From contig JASANZ010002017.1 of NCBI GenBank assembly GCA_030849805.1, forward strand, positions 1 through 33,675: 33,675 bases of DNA. Reading direction: 5' to 3'. The translations under genes and the position numbers were made by a program. This DNA is from Sergeia podlipaevii. Lineage: Eukaryota; Euglenozoa; Kinetoplastea; Trypanosomatida; Trypanosomatidae. How positions within the stretch are numbered: position 1 is the stretch's first letter; each line of letters begins with the position of its first letter. Positions 9,418-18,280 of this stretch are shown here, piece by piece. The notes beneath the pieces were generated by a model. That model was not told where the DNA came from, searched no databases, and was given only the letters and a program-made list of their open reading frames with translations.

Positions 9418-10398
9418 ATGTCCTCTTCAGCTGTTCACGTTAGGCTTTCTCAGGAGAGTCTATTCTTTCCACTCCCCTTCACTGATGCCAGCATTGAAAA
9501 CGTGGTGCAGATTACCAACGAGCTGCCCAACACCAAGGACAAGCCTCGTGATCACGTGATCGCGTACAAGGTGCTTAGCATGGCTCGCCATCGTTACTCT
9601 GTACACCCGCCTGTTGGCTTCATTCCCGCGAGTGGCGCAGTGACGATCAAGTTTATTCTAGATCCTCACCTAATACGATCAAGCAAGGACCCCGCACTTC
9701 GGGTTCTACCTGACAAGGACACGCGCGACGCTGTTTTTATAGACTTTGCCATCGTTTCTGACGGGAGCGAGTATCTGCGCAAGTGGGACACATCGAAGCC
9801 GCATAATAGTATGGACAATGGCGTTATTGACGACGCTAACAGCTTCTGGAAGAAACATGGCCCTGCACAGGTGAAAGGGCAGCCTCCTATTTCAAGCGCT
9901 AGCCGCAAAATGCTAAAATGCATTTTTACCGAGAAGGACAGGGTACCACAGAGTCTAGTCATGAAGATGCAACAGAACGATGGTGGCAAGCCCACTGTCC
10001 CTGCGGCACATGCAACTGTTGTCTCGCCTTCATCACGTGCCCCACCAAGCCCAGGCGCTGACGCAACGAGGCAGGCACCACCCGAGTCCCTACCGGCGCG
10101 CGGCGGCGGCGGCTCTTTAAATGTCGTTCCGCCATCTTCATCGGGTGCGAGTACGTCCTCGAAGGGGTTGGCGCCAGCCGCCGCACCTCCTGTGCAGACC
10201 ATCCGAGAGGCCATGATGGCTGCGAGGAGTAAGCTGATACTGGACCAGTATAAGGAAGAGAAGCCCAAGTCCATGCTGAGTATGGTGATGAATTATAGGA
10301 TACCTTTTGTCATTGCAGTGATGCTCGTCGTTGCCGCTATGTTGTGTGGAATGTTTGAGAAAAACTCTCTTTTTTCTCGCATTATTGCTGGGAAGTAG
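9418..10398 (+). CDS. VAP-family (MSP domain) tail-anchored ER protein
   Basis: This 326-residue protein has the VAP layout: an N-terminal MSP immunoglobulin-like domain (about 5-120), a Pro/Ser/Ala-rich linker (about 185-265), a short helical segment, and a C-terminal membrane helix (about 295-313) leaving a short lumenal tail. Diagnostic MSP residues include IAYKV (48-52) and RYSVHPPVGFI (59-69), equivalent to the FKVKTTAPxRYxVRPNxGxI stretch of VAPs. Known VAPs sit in the ER and recruit FFAT-motif lipid-transfer proteins at membrane contact sites. The second lysine of the usual KVKTT ligand-binding strand is leucine here (KVLSM), so peptide recognition may differ. The domain also has a charged insertion (TKDKPRDH) just before that strand. 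The frame is open upstream to 9223 without an ATG, but that part is leader sequence. Confidence 0.88.
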   Translation: MSSSAVHVRLSQESLFFPLPFTDASIENVVQITNELPNTKDKPRDHVIAYKVLSMARHRYSVHPPVGFIPASGAVTIKFILDPHLIRSSKDPALRVLPDKDTRDAVFIDFAIVSDGSEYLRKWDTSKPHNSMDNGVIDDANSFWKKHGPAQVKGQPPISSASRKMLKCIFTEKDRVPQSLVMKMQQNDGGKPTVPAAHATVVSPSSRAPPSPGADATRQAPPESLPARGGGGSLNVVPPSSSGASTSSKGLAPAAAPPVQTIREAMMAARSKLILDQYKEEKPKSMLSMVMNYRIPFVIAVMLVVAAMLCGMFEKNSLFSRIIAGK

Positions 10399-10507
10399 AA
10401 TAGTGAGGTGAAACAGAAACAGGCGAAAATGAATAAACGGGATGCATCGGAGGTGGAGTGAGAACTACTTTCATCCTTTTTTTTTTGCCAAACAATGAGC
10501 GAGCGTA

Positions 10508-10526
10508 TTGTTGTTGTTGTTGTTGT
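10508..10526. repeat. (TTG)n microsatellite
   Basis: About six TTG units roughly 110 bp after the VAP stop codon. This is the complement of the CAA tracts seen elsewhere in the window. Confidence 0.9.
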
Positions 10527-11766
10527 GGAGGTATTTAACTTTTTGTCTTTTACTACAGACGATGGGAAATTACAAACAAACAAAAGAGGTGTATATAAAG
10601 TTTGTTCTCTTTTTTTTTTTTTTCTTGCTCTGTAGAGTTTGCAATACCTTATAATTTTTTTTTTTCCTTTTCATTTATATCTTATATATCATGCTACATG
10701 GCATGCTTTAGTTAAAGTTTGTGTTTTGGATAGTTGCATCTGTGCTGTGTTGCTCTCATCTATTTTTTTTCTTTTGGTTTTAAAGGAGTGCTATATCGCA
10801 TATATTTTTTTCCTCTTATACATTTTTGCCTTCCGTTCTTGCTGCCTTTGGACTCAATCAGAGCAACTTGAAGGCACTATCTTTTTTTTCCTTCTCCACT
10901 TTCTCTTTTTGAGTATGAGCATATATCTGCTATGGCGTGGGGGAGAGAAGAGGCAGGAGGTGACGGGGTGGGGGAGGAGGATATGGTGGAGGACTCTGAG
11001 AGAAGGGAAGGTACGCAGGTTTGCATGAGCGGTTTTTTATGTACTGGCTTCTAAAGAAAAGGGAGGGAAAAAGAAAGGAGGAGGAAAAGCAAAGAGAAAG
11101 AAGCACACATACACATTATGTGCCTGTGGATTGTATTTTCGTTTGGCACAACGAGAGCCAACTGTTTTGAGGAAGGAAGTCTAAAAAAAAACCAGCAACA
11201 ATGCCGAGATATAGAAAGGAGAGAATAAGCAGGGTAGAGAAAAAATAGATTTCATTGTGCTGAAGGTGCCACGGGAGTCTACACACACTGAAATATTTGT
11301 AAGAACATCAACAACAACTGCCACCTGTTTTCTTTCCCTTTCTCTCTCAAATATGAATATATTTTCTTACAAGATTAATGCTTGAAACCACTCTTTTTTT
11401 TTTTGTATTTTGTAATCACTTGAGCGAAATTGTATTCATTTTGTCTTCTACACTCTCTTTCCACTTGATTCTAGTTTTACCAAAAAATTGCTATACATAT
11501 TTTTGAAATACATATATATATATATATACATAAATATATTTGAGCGTGTGTTTGTTTCTTCTTCTCTCTTTTTTTTTTTTTTTTTAGCGCACGCAGCCGG
11601 ACTGATTCAATATTACCGCACTAAACAGTGCATACAACATATATTTATTGGAAACTTAAAATCACACGCGCAAAAAAAAAAAAAGGCAACAACAACAGCA
11701 ACATCGATTGTCTACAGCACTTTTTTTTTAAAAATATATATAGAAGCAGAGGAAAAGACATCGGAT

Positions 11767-11795
11767 TGCTTTTACGCTTCTTTTCTTTTCAAAAG
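11767..11795 (+). promoter_or_regulatory. candidate spliced-leader acceptor for the lipase gene
   Basis: A pyrimidine tract (11767-11790) is followed by AG at 11794-11795. A stronger upstream alternative is the T-rich run ending in AG at 11586-11587. Neither leader contains an ATG before 11861, so both give the same protein. Confidence 0.45.
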
Positions 11796-11830
11796 TAAAT
11801 TGCTGTATCGGCGATAGAGTAAGCCTTTTA

Positions 11831-11859
11831 CCCCCCCCCCCCCCCCAAAAAAAAAAAAA
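11831..11859. repeat. C16A13 homopolymer pair next to the start codon
   Basis: Sixteen C are followed directly by thirteen A, ending two bases before the ATG at 11861. No other run of C near this length was noticed in the window. Its length should be treated with caution because such runs are error-prone. Confidence 0.85.
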
Positions 11860-11860
11860 T

Positions 11861-14800
11861 ATGAACGTTAGCAGGTGTCGGCACACGTTTACCCAAGACA
11901 AGGCACTCCTATCGTGGCAGCGCTGCGGTCTGTGTTTGTTGGTCTTTCTGCCTTTTGCTTCAGTGCGCCGCTGCTCAAGCTGCGATTGCACTTTACACGA
12001 AGAATGTTACGCAGAGCTTATGCGGGAGCTGGGACGCCTTGCAGATGCGGTAGAGGGGAGGAATTCAAACGTTGATCAGAGCACAAGCGCGGCAGACCAT
12101 GGAGCTGAACCGGAGGCGAAGGCTGAGGGGGCAGTGAGCCCTAGCTCGAGAGCCCAGCAGTCACAACAACAGGCAACTTCACCGCTAACAGAAGGGGCTC
12201 GCAACTTTGGTGCCTATCTGGAGCGTCAGCGCGCTGCACTCATCAAGACCTTTACTTCAAAAGAATCTTCTTCTTCATCATCTCCTGCCACTACAGCGAC
12301 ACAGGAACAGCGCCAAGGGGAGAGTGGAACTCAGGCGCCGAGTGGCGATGATAGTTGTGGGCCCGCTACAGCTAGTGCAAGCATGGATTCTTTTCTGACC
12401 TTCTTCGCACCATCTCAGTGGACAGTACCGGCTGCCTCTCCAACTAGCACCACAGGTGCGACTACGGCTGATGGAGAAGCATCAGCTAGGCTGGCGTCGT
12501 TATCGGTTGGTGGTGGTGGTGGTGCGGAGTCTCCCGCTGCCCTCGCCGCCGCCGCTTCCTCTCCATTATTGTGGCGGTGGGTGACGTCCTCGTCTTCATC
12601 GCCGCCGCCGCTATTTTCCGCGGACGGGAAAGAGGAAAACAAGAACGATGATGAGATAACAGAGGCACTTGCGACAGACAGAACAACAATGTCAAAAACA
12701 GAAGCGATAAATCCACACGTGCATTCGTTTTTTCCTACTATTTTTTATGCTCCAACACGGTGCGTGCAGTGCATGGCTCGGAAGGCTTCCTCCTCTCCAC
12801 CTAACGCAGCCATTGTGCTCAAGGCACCTGAAGCGTTAGCAGACCCTACTAGCACAACTGCTGCTGAAATTCTTTCTTTCATTGCAGAGGGGTCTTCTAC
12901 CTCCGCAACTGGGCAAGCTCGAAGCGTGCCGGCGACATCCATCATGGGGCTCGGCACGGAGGGCTATCAGTGTTTGCACTGCGCCTGCGCGCTGCACCGT
13001 GGGTGTCTCCACGAACTTCCGCACGATACGTACAATATCGTTGCCCCACGTGCGAAGGAGATGCAAGGCCAGTCAGCATCTCTCTTGTCTTCTTCTCCTC
13101 CAAAGAACACCACTGCCGCCATGGATGCGTTCCAACAGTTCATCAGCAGCATAAGTGGCCAAGGCCAGTCAGCACAAATGTCATCATCTTCATCTTCATC
13201 ATTCCTTAACACTAGTGCTGCCTCACTTCTTACATCGTACACCTCAGCCGCGACGCTCAAGGCACTCATCAGCGCTTACCTCAATGCTGGCGGTCGGCAC
13301 TCGCAAAGCGACCCCAATGTAGGTAAGATACTGGATGGTCTCTTTGGGCTTCTGGATGTGTTCATGGACCGTCATCCTGATATCGTGCCGAAGATGCTGA
13401 ATCCAATCAACATGCATGACCTGAGTCAACAGCACCAGAAGCTATACAGTGCCTGCTGTGAGCTACTTCCCGACGCATCTTTCTTTACCGAAGCAGACGA
13501 AGGGGAGACGGTGACCGCAGCAGCAGCAACAACAGCAGGAAACACGAATGGCGCAGTGCGGGGCTCCCATGGCTCTCTGGGGCCTGAGCGAGAGGATCTC
13601 AGTTCTCACCCGGTGATGATTCTTCTCCGTGATAGTCTCCGCTTTGCTATTGCTGTTTATGGCGAGACATACCGAAAGGGACTTCTCTCCTCCTTCTATA
13701 CCTCTGCTCTTGTTTTCACGGTGAACAAAAATTCGGCAAGTCACACCCCTAAGCAAAATGATCGTGCCGTCACGGATGTTCTGACGCTGCCGCATACCGC
13801 GCTTAAGGCATCACGGTGGTCCTCGCGGCCGACAGAGCCGAGCTATGCGTTACTGATTGATCATGTCACCCAGCGCATCGTGATGGCGTTCCGGGGTACG
13901 CTCTCAGACACTGACATTTTGACAGATGTGTGCGCTTTCGATGAGCCTTTTTGTGGCGGTGTCGCGCATCAAGGCGCCGCACAGACCGTCAATTCACTTT
14001 TTGTAAATCGCGCCTCCACCCTGGCTGCTGCTGCTGGTAGTACTAGCAGGAACAGTGAAGACGCAGCAGCAGATGTGAGGGATGCTGATGCTGCAGAGAA
14101 GGGGGTAGAGAGCAGTGACGCTAGCGCCGCTGTTTGCGCAGTATTACGATCACCACGAAAGCAATCCACGCTGGACGACCCTGTCGCTGACCGCGTTGAA
14201 TCTTATACACCGGCACTTGAGGTGCGGCAGGTGCCCGACCACGCCATCGATACCCTTGTTAAGCTGGTAATGAACCATCCGTCCTATCAGGTCACTATCA
14301 CAGGTCACTCCCTCGGCGGCGGTGTGGCAGTTCTTTTCGGTGTCCGTCTGTTCTACGACAAGGTCTTCCCCGCCGACGTGTACAAGCGCATTCGTGTCAT
14401 CTCCTTCGCCCCTATGCCAACTCTCTCCCTCCCTGCCGCTGCGATATGCGATGAGGCGAAGATGGCTGGCATGCGCATATGGAGCGTCGTGAATGGGTGC
14501 GACTTGGTGCCCCGTTTGCAGGTGAACAGCCTAGATCGCTTATGCAAAGCCGTGTGCGCGAGCGGCAAGACGACGAATGCAAAAGCTGACGGTGGCGCTG
14601 GGGATGCCAGTGTAGAGGGTCGACGCAGCAGTACTACTGTCACCGGTGATGCCACTGCTCAAGAGACAGACGACTTACCGAATAGTGCATCAGATGCGAG
14701 CAGTATCGACCCTTTACTAGAGAAGCAGCAGCAGGAGCACTGTGAAAGTACCACAGAGAAGCCCTCCCTGCCTGATCGAGACCTCACCACTGAGCTGCAT

Positions 14801-15022
14801 CACCCAGGGCGTGTCTTCATGCTTACGACGCCGTGGGATTCAACCACTAACCGCCTCGTGGAGGTTCCACGTGGGCACCTCGTCATGCACGATATATTCT
14901 TGATGAGACCGATGGTAGCATTGCATATGATGGATAACTACACGGAGGGCCTCAAGCGCGTTGTTTCGAAAAGGAAAAAGGAAGGGGAGAATGGGATGTC
15001 TACTGCGTCGATATTGCTGTGA
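11861..15022 (+). CDS. diacylglycerol-lipase-like class 3 lipase with two C1-type zinc fingers
   Basis: The 1053-residue product ends in a class 3 (alpha/beta-hydrolase) lipase domain from about 575 on. IVMAFRGTLSDTDILTD resembles the oxyanion segment of sn-1 diacylglycerol lipases. GHSLGG contains the nucleophile Ser817. Asp881 (CDLVPR) and His1022 (ALHMMDNY) fit the rest of the triad. Two C1-like fingers precede it. The first has H8, C22, C25, C38, C41, H46, C49. The second has H288, C301, C304, C371, C374, H379, C382, with the conserved GYQC, but about 52 extra residues between its two halves. The last cysteine of the canonical C1 pattern is not evident in either. Serine-rich linkers separate the domains. 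Known C1 domains bind diacylglycerol or membranes, so the fingers may place the enzyme on its substrate; that is inference. The start is the first ATG after the acceptor and keeps finger 1 whole. Confidence 0.9.
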   Translation: MNVSRCRHTFTQDKALLSWQRCGLCLLVFLPFASVRRCSSCDCTLHEECYAELMRELGRLADAVEGRNSNVDQSTSAADHGAEPEAKAEGAVSPSSRAQQSQQQATSPLTEGARNFGAYLERQRAALIKTFTSKESSSSSSPATTATQEQRQGESGTQAPSGDDSCGPATASASMDSFLTFFAPSQWTVPAASPTSTTGATTADGEASARLASLSVGGGGGAESPAALAAAASSPLLWRWVTSSSSSPPPLFSADGKEENKNDDEITEALATDRTTMSKTEAINPHVHSFFPTIFYAPTRCVQCMARKASSSPPNAAIVLKAPEALADPTSTTAAEILSFIAEGSSTSATGQARSVPATSIMGLGTEGYQCLHCACALHRGCLHELPHDTYNIVAPRAKEMQGQSASLLSSSPPKNTTAAMDAFQQFISSISGQGQSAQMSSSSSSSFLNTSAASLLTSYTSAATLKALISAYLNAGGRHSQSDPNVGKILDGLFGLLDVFMDRHPDIVPKMLNPINMHDLSQQHQKLYSACCELLPDASFFTEADEGETVTAAAATTAGNTNGAVRGSHGSLGPEREDLSSHPVMILLRDSLRFAIAVYGETYRKGLLSSFYTSALVFTVNKNSASHTPKQNDRAVTDVLTLPHTALKASRWSSRPTEPSYALLIDHVTQRIVMAFRGTLSDTDILTDVCAFDEPFCGGVAHQGAAQTVNSLFVNRASTLAAAAGSTSRNSEDAAADVRDADAAEKGVESSDASAAVCAVLRSPRKQSTLDDPVADRVESYTPALEVRQVPDHAIDTLVKLVMNHPSYQVTITGHSLGGGVAVLFGVRLFYDKVFPADVYKRIRVISFAPMPTLSLPAAAICDEAKMAGMRIWSVVNGCDLVPRLQVNSLDRLCKAVCASGKTTNAKADGGAGDASVEGRRSSTTVTGDATAQETDDLPNSASDASSIDPLLEKQQQEHCESTTEKPSLPDRDLTTELHHPGRVFMLTTPWDSTTNRLVEVPRGHLVMHDIFLMRPMVALHMMDNYTEGLKRVVSKRKKEGENGMSTASILL
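13064..13174 (+). repeat. in-frame 15-bp direct repeat in the lipase linker
   Basis: CAAGGCCAGTCAGCA occurs at 13064-13078 and again at 13160-13174, exactly 96 bp apart and in frame. It encodes QGQSA twice, each followed by a serine run, suggesting expansion of the disordered linker. Confidence 0.8.
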
Positions 15023-15400
15023 TCACGCTGCACTATAACGTATGTACATATATATATGTGTGTGTGTGTGTGTATGCATGTGTGTATATAAAGGCCATAC
15101 ATATGAATGAGGGCCTATAAGAGAAAGAGAAGCAGCAATGGCGTACACGCATATGATAAGAAAAAAAAAAATCATGGCTTGAATAGTTAGAAATCATCAA
15201 CCCACAAACTGGAATTATAGTGACGTCAGCGGTTTTAGGAAAAAGAAAAAAAAAAGTGAATCCACTGTGTACAAACTTTTTTCTCTTGGCGAGTGTGTAC
15301 ATACTTTTTTTTCCTCTTTGCTTTATTCACAATTACATTACCTGTTTACCATTATTAAGCAAGACGCGAGCCTATAGGGTTGACTGCTTCTGGAAACCCC

Positions 15401-15523
15401 CTTCTTTCCATATCATTTTTTTTCTTTTGCCTTTGTCTTTATCGTTTCTCTATTCAACTCTTCCTTCTTTCCTTTTGTTTTCTTTTGTTTTCTCATGTAT
15501 CGCTACAATTTTCTGCAACTGAG
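15401..15523 (+). promoter_or_regulatory. probable spliced-leader acceptor for ALG12
   Basis: A long pyrimidine tract is followed by AG at 15522-15523, giving a leader of about 99 nt. Downstream AGs at 15600-15601 and 15617-15618 would give very short leaders without the upstream ATG. Confidence 0.5.
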
Positions 15524-15594
15524 TTTTTGTTTATTTAAATATTGGAAGTACCTCTTTTCTAAATATAGAAAGGGTATATCGAAAAGCACACTAC

Positions 15595-15618
15595 ATGTCA
15601 GCTATTTTAACACACTAG
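15595..15618 (+). other. upstream ORF (7 codons) in the ALG12 leader
   Basis: ATG at 15595 opens MSAILTH and stops with TAG at 15616-15618, four bases before the ALG12 ATG at 15623. It is present only if splicing uses an acceptor upstream of 15595. It could lower or regulate ALG12 translation; that is inference. Confidence 0.45.
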
Positions 15619-15622
15619 CACA

Positions 15623-18280
15623 ATGCTCGCGGATCGCTTTCCGCTGCTTCTCAGTTTTATTTTTCTGATGGTCATCATCGTGGCTGCTGAAGTGCTTTGT
15701 CCTTTTACCAAAGTAGAGGAGAGCTTTAACATGCAGGCAATGCACGATTTTCTTTACGCCTCCGACACAGCCAGATTTGACCATCATGACTTTCCAGGTG
15801 TTGTGCCTCGCACTTTCCTTGGAGCTTGGCTGGTGGCGTTACTTGCGCTGCTACCTCTAGCTTCTATCGAGCAGCTATCGAGTCTGATCGTGAGTGCGTC
15901 ACGCAAGGAGACACCAGATGTGATTCAGTGTGACTATCAAGCTGCCGCGTATGTGCGCGCAGGCGATTTGGCAGCTGGTATCATGAGAGAGCACCCCATG
16001 TTTCTCTCGCATCTCTGTCGTCTTGTACTTGGTGCCTTGACACTGGCCTCCTTGTGGTCTGTTGCCACAAGCATTGTGAAAAGGGAGAGGCTTTATCATC
16101 GTTCCCAAGCCTCACCACACACACGCGGTACCTCGCGTTGTGATGACACTGAAGAAAAGACAGCAGCATCTACAAGCAGGGACGACACATCAGGGGCAAC
16201 AACATCAACAATAACCCCTGCCGCGTCGTCCACAGCGGTGGTGCATGAGCCACATGCGTCGGAATTTTCCTCATCGTTTTGCGTTACCGCTGGGGCTCTC
16301 TTTCTGGCTCTCTGTGCCTGCCAGTTTCATCTTGTTTTCTACGCCACCCGTCCACTCCCGAACACTTTTGGGCTCCTCTTCACTAATGTGGCGCTTGCGT
16401 GCGTACTGCGCGGGCGGCGAGCGTGGGCAGTAGCGTCTGTAGCGGCTGGAGCAGCGTTATTCCGCTGTGATCTACTGGTCCTCCTGGCACCCCTCGGCAT
16501 TCTCTTGATGTTTTGCGATACGCACATGATAATCGACGAGAGACACCGTCACAAAAGAGAAGAAAGTAACGTCAAGGAAAGCCCATTGCGACGGTTCTGT
16601 CGCATGGCACTGGCTGGCGTTGTGTCCGCTGGCGTGTGGGTTACCATGACGGTGCCGGGTCTTGATAGTTTTCTATGGGGTAAGTGGCTGTGGCCAGAGC
16701 TGGTGGTGTTAATCTTTAACACCGCTGAGAACCGCTCGAGCGAGTGGTCTGTGGCACCAGCGCACTGGTACGTGAGCTACGCGCTACCCCGCGCGCTGCT
16801 CTTTGTTTATCCTCTTGTCATTGTCCTTGTGGTAGTGTCTTTTCTTGATATGCGTACGTTTAGATCTCCCTTCTTGATTCCGTTGGACAAGACAGTGCAT
16901 GACATTGCAGTGAATGTGACGCGGCGGTATCGTGTTGTGCTGATGGCCTCCGCTGCGTTTGTACTGTTGTACAGTGCCCTTCCTCACAAGGAACTTCGCT
17001 TTGTTATGGTGGTGTTTCCTTGGATGCTCGCCCCTGTCGCGGTTGTGCTCGCCGAGATACTTTCTTTTGCGCATCACTGCTCAGACCGCAGTCTGAGAGC
17101 GGAAGAGAATTGTAGCGAAACATCAAACAAGAAGAAGACGACATCAGATAATGCTTTAAAGCGGTGGAGAATGTCTGGATATGCTGTTGTGAAGGCAGCT
17201 CTCGCGGGCGTCTGTGCACTGATGATGGTCTCTGTCGTGGTGTCTATTGCGGTATCACGTGTTAGTTATTCTGGTGGTACCGCCCTCAAGCGGCTGGAAG
17301 GGATTATGCGCAGAGACGTCGAAACCAACTCTTCCTCTTGCGCATATAGGAAGGCTCATCAATTTTTAGACTTTTCCACGTCACCGACATCTTCGTTGTC
17401 AGGCCATCAGCAGGAGTTGATAGTGTTCCTTGACGCGTACGCAGCCATGTCTGGCATCAACCGTTTCCAGAAGCAGCACATAGCTGGTCATAGTGCCTTG
17501 ACCGTCAACAGAGTCACAGTAAAGCAAGAGGAGGGAGACGAAGGGAGTTTCACTAGTGTCGTAGACACCTCTCTGTCTCAACGATGGGCAGCGCTGGCCC
17601 GACTACCGCTTGCTGGGCTGGTTTCTGCCACACGAGCGTGCCTTGGCGGATCCCTCACACTTACAAATTTCCTTTCCACTAGATTGCTTTCTGCTGTGAC
17701 GGAGCACCCTTCATCACCTCTCAATGAAGAAGGCGTGACGTGGCTTACAGGCCGGCACCGCTGCTCGTATTCTTTGCTAGGAGGTGGATCAGGATGCATT
17801 CATATTGATACTGAACACAGTGAGGAGAATACCAGCAGGCCGCCACATCAGCAGCAGCGGCAACTGCATGTACGATACTTGAAGGATCCTCGCCGCTTTC
17901 TTACCGCTGAGGAGCATGCTGCTGTGTTGCACTCTACAGGACCACTATCTGGTCCTGCCGCTGCCCTCGCTGTACAACGGGAAGGCTCGCAGGTGACCCG
18001 CGCAGTGTATAATGCCAGTGGCATCGACTACGCGCTTGTGCGTGCAACACAGTTGGAGCTGCATGTGAGCGACCACAATGATTTTGAGCTGCTTTTTGTT
18101 GAAGAGGACACACGTGGTCATGTGAAGCGATGGATATTGCACGCACGGCGTGTTCTGACTTCTGTGCTTCACGGCAACGGAGGATATAAAAGTAGCGATG
18201 AAAAAGAAGAGGAAGAAGAGCGCAGCATCAGCAGCACCGCGTTCTTGCTTGCTCTTCGAAGGACGAGGTGTGAGGTGTGA
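15623..18280 (+). CDS. ALG12: ALG12-type dolichyl-P-mannose alpha-1,6-mannosyltransferase
   Basis: An 885-residue polytopic protein of glycosyltransferase family 22. CPFTKVEESFN (26-36) and HDFPGVVPRTF (55-65) are close to the invariant lumenal segment of ALG12 proteins. RPLPNTF (243-249) and HKELRF (455-460) are further family motifs. ALG12 adds the alpha-1,6-mannose that makes Man8 on the ER lipid-linked N-glycan precursor, using dolichyl-phosphate-mannose in the lumen. It is much longer than yeast or human ALG12 (about 490-550 residues). The excess is a hydrophilic Ser/Thr-rich insert at about 162-210, a charged loop at about 492-515, and a long C-terminal part (about 545-885) ending in a Glu/Lys-rich tail. 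FLDAYAAMSGINRF (599-612) resembles the conserved C-terminal region. ALG9 and PIG-B are relatives but fit the N-terminal motif less well. Confidence 0.9.
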   Translation: MLADRFPLLLSFIFLMVIIVAAEVLCPFTKVEESFNMQAMHDFLYASDTARFDHHDFPGVVPRTFLGAWLVALLALLPLASIEQLSSLIVSASRKETPDVIQCDYQAAAYVRAGDLAAGIMREHPMFLSHLCRLVLGALTLASLWSVATSIVKRERLYHRSQASPHTRGTSRCDDTEEKTAASTSRDDTSGATTSTITPAASSTAVVHEPHASEFSSSFCVTAGALFLALCACQFHLVFYATRPLPNTFGLLFTNVALACVLRGRRAWAVASVAAGAALFRCDLLVLLAPLGILLMFCDTHMIIDERHRHKREESNVKESPLRRFCRMALAGVVSAGVWVTMTVPGLDSFLWGKWLWPELVVLIFNTAENRSSEWSVAPAHWYVSYALPRALLFVYPLVIVLVVVSFLDMRTFRSPFLIPLDKTVHDIAVNVTRRYRVVLMASAAFVLLYSALPHKELRFVMVVFPWMLAPVAVVLAEILSFAHHCSDRSLRAEENCSETSNKKKTTSDNALKRWRMSGYAVVKAALAGVCALMMVSVVVSIAVSRVSYSGGTALKRLEGIMRRDVETNSSSCAYRKAHQFLDFSTSPTSSLSGHQQELIVFLDAYAAMSGINRFQKQHIAGHSALTVNRVTVKQEEGDEGSFTSVVDTSLSQRWAALARLPLAGLVSATRACLGGSLTLTNFLSTRLLSAVTEHPSSPLNEEGVTWLTGRHRCSYSLLGGGSGCIHIDTEHSEENTSRPPHQQQRQLHVRYLKDPRRFLTAEEHAAVLHSTGPLSGPAAALAVQREGSQVTRAVYNASGIDYALVRATQLELHVSDHNDFELLFVEEDTRGHVKRWILHARRVLTSVLHGNGGYKSSDEKEEEEERSISSTAFLLALRRTRCEV

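Larger units (their letters stand above)
10399..11860. other. intergenic spacer before the lipase gene
   Basis: About 1.46 kb with no supported gene. It contains a (TTG)n tract at 10508-10526, poly-T runs, a (TA)n stretch near 11514-11528, a (CAA)n-like tract near 11685-11701, and C16A13 immediately before the next start codon. A plus-strand frame at 10639-11028 is F/L-rich from poly-T and was judged non-coding. Confidence 0.65.
15023..15622. other. intergenic spacer and ALG12 leader
   Basis: No gene is seen. It holds a short (TG)n tract near 15057-15073 and a long pyrimidine-rich stretch at about 15400-15515. This is followed by AG at 15522-15523 and a leader with one short upstream reading frame. 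Confidence 0.7.

Noticed and set aside
10639..11028. Plus-strand 129-codon frame between VAP and lipase
   Set aside because: It is F/L-rich because of poly-T tracts, has spacer-like base composition, and shows no conserved feature.
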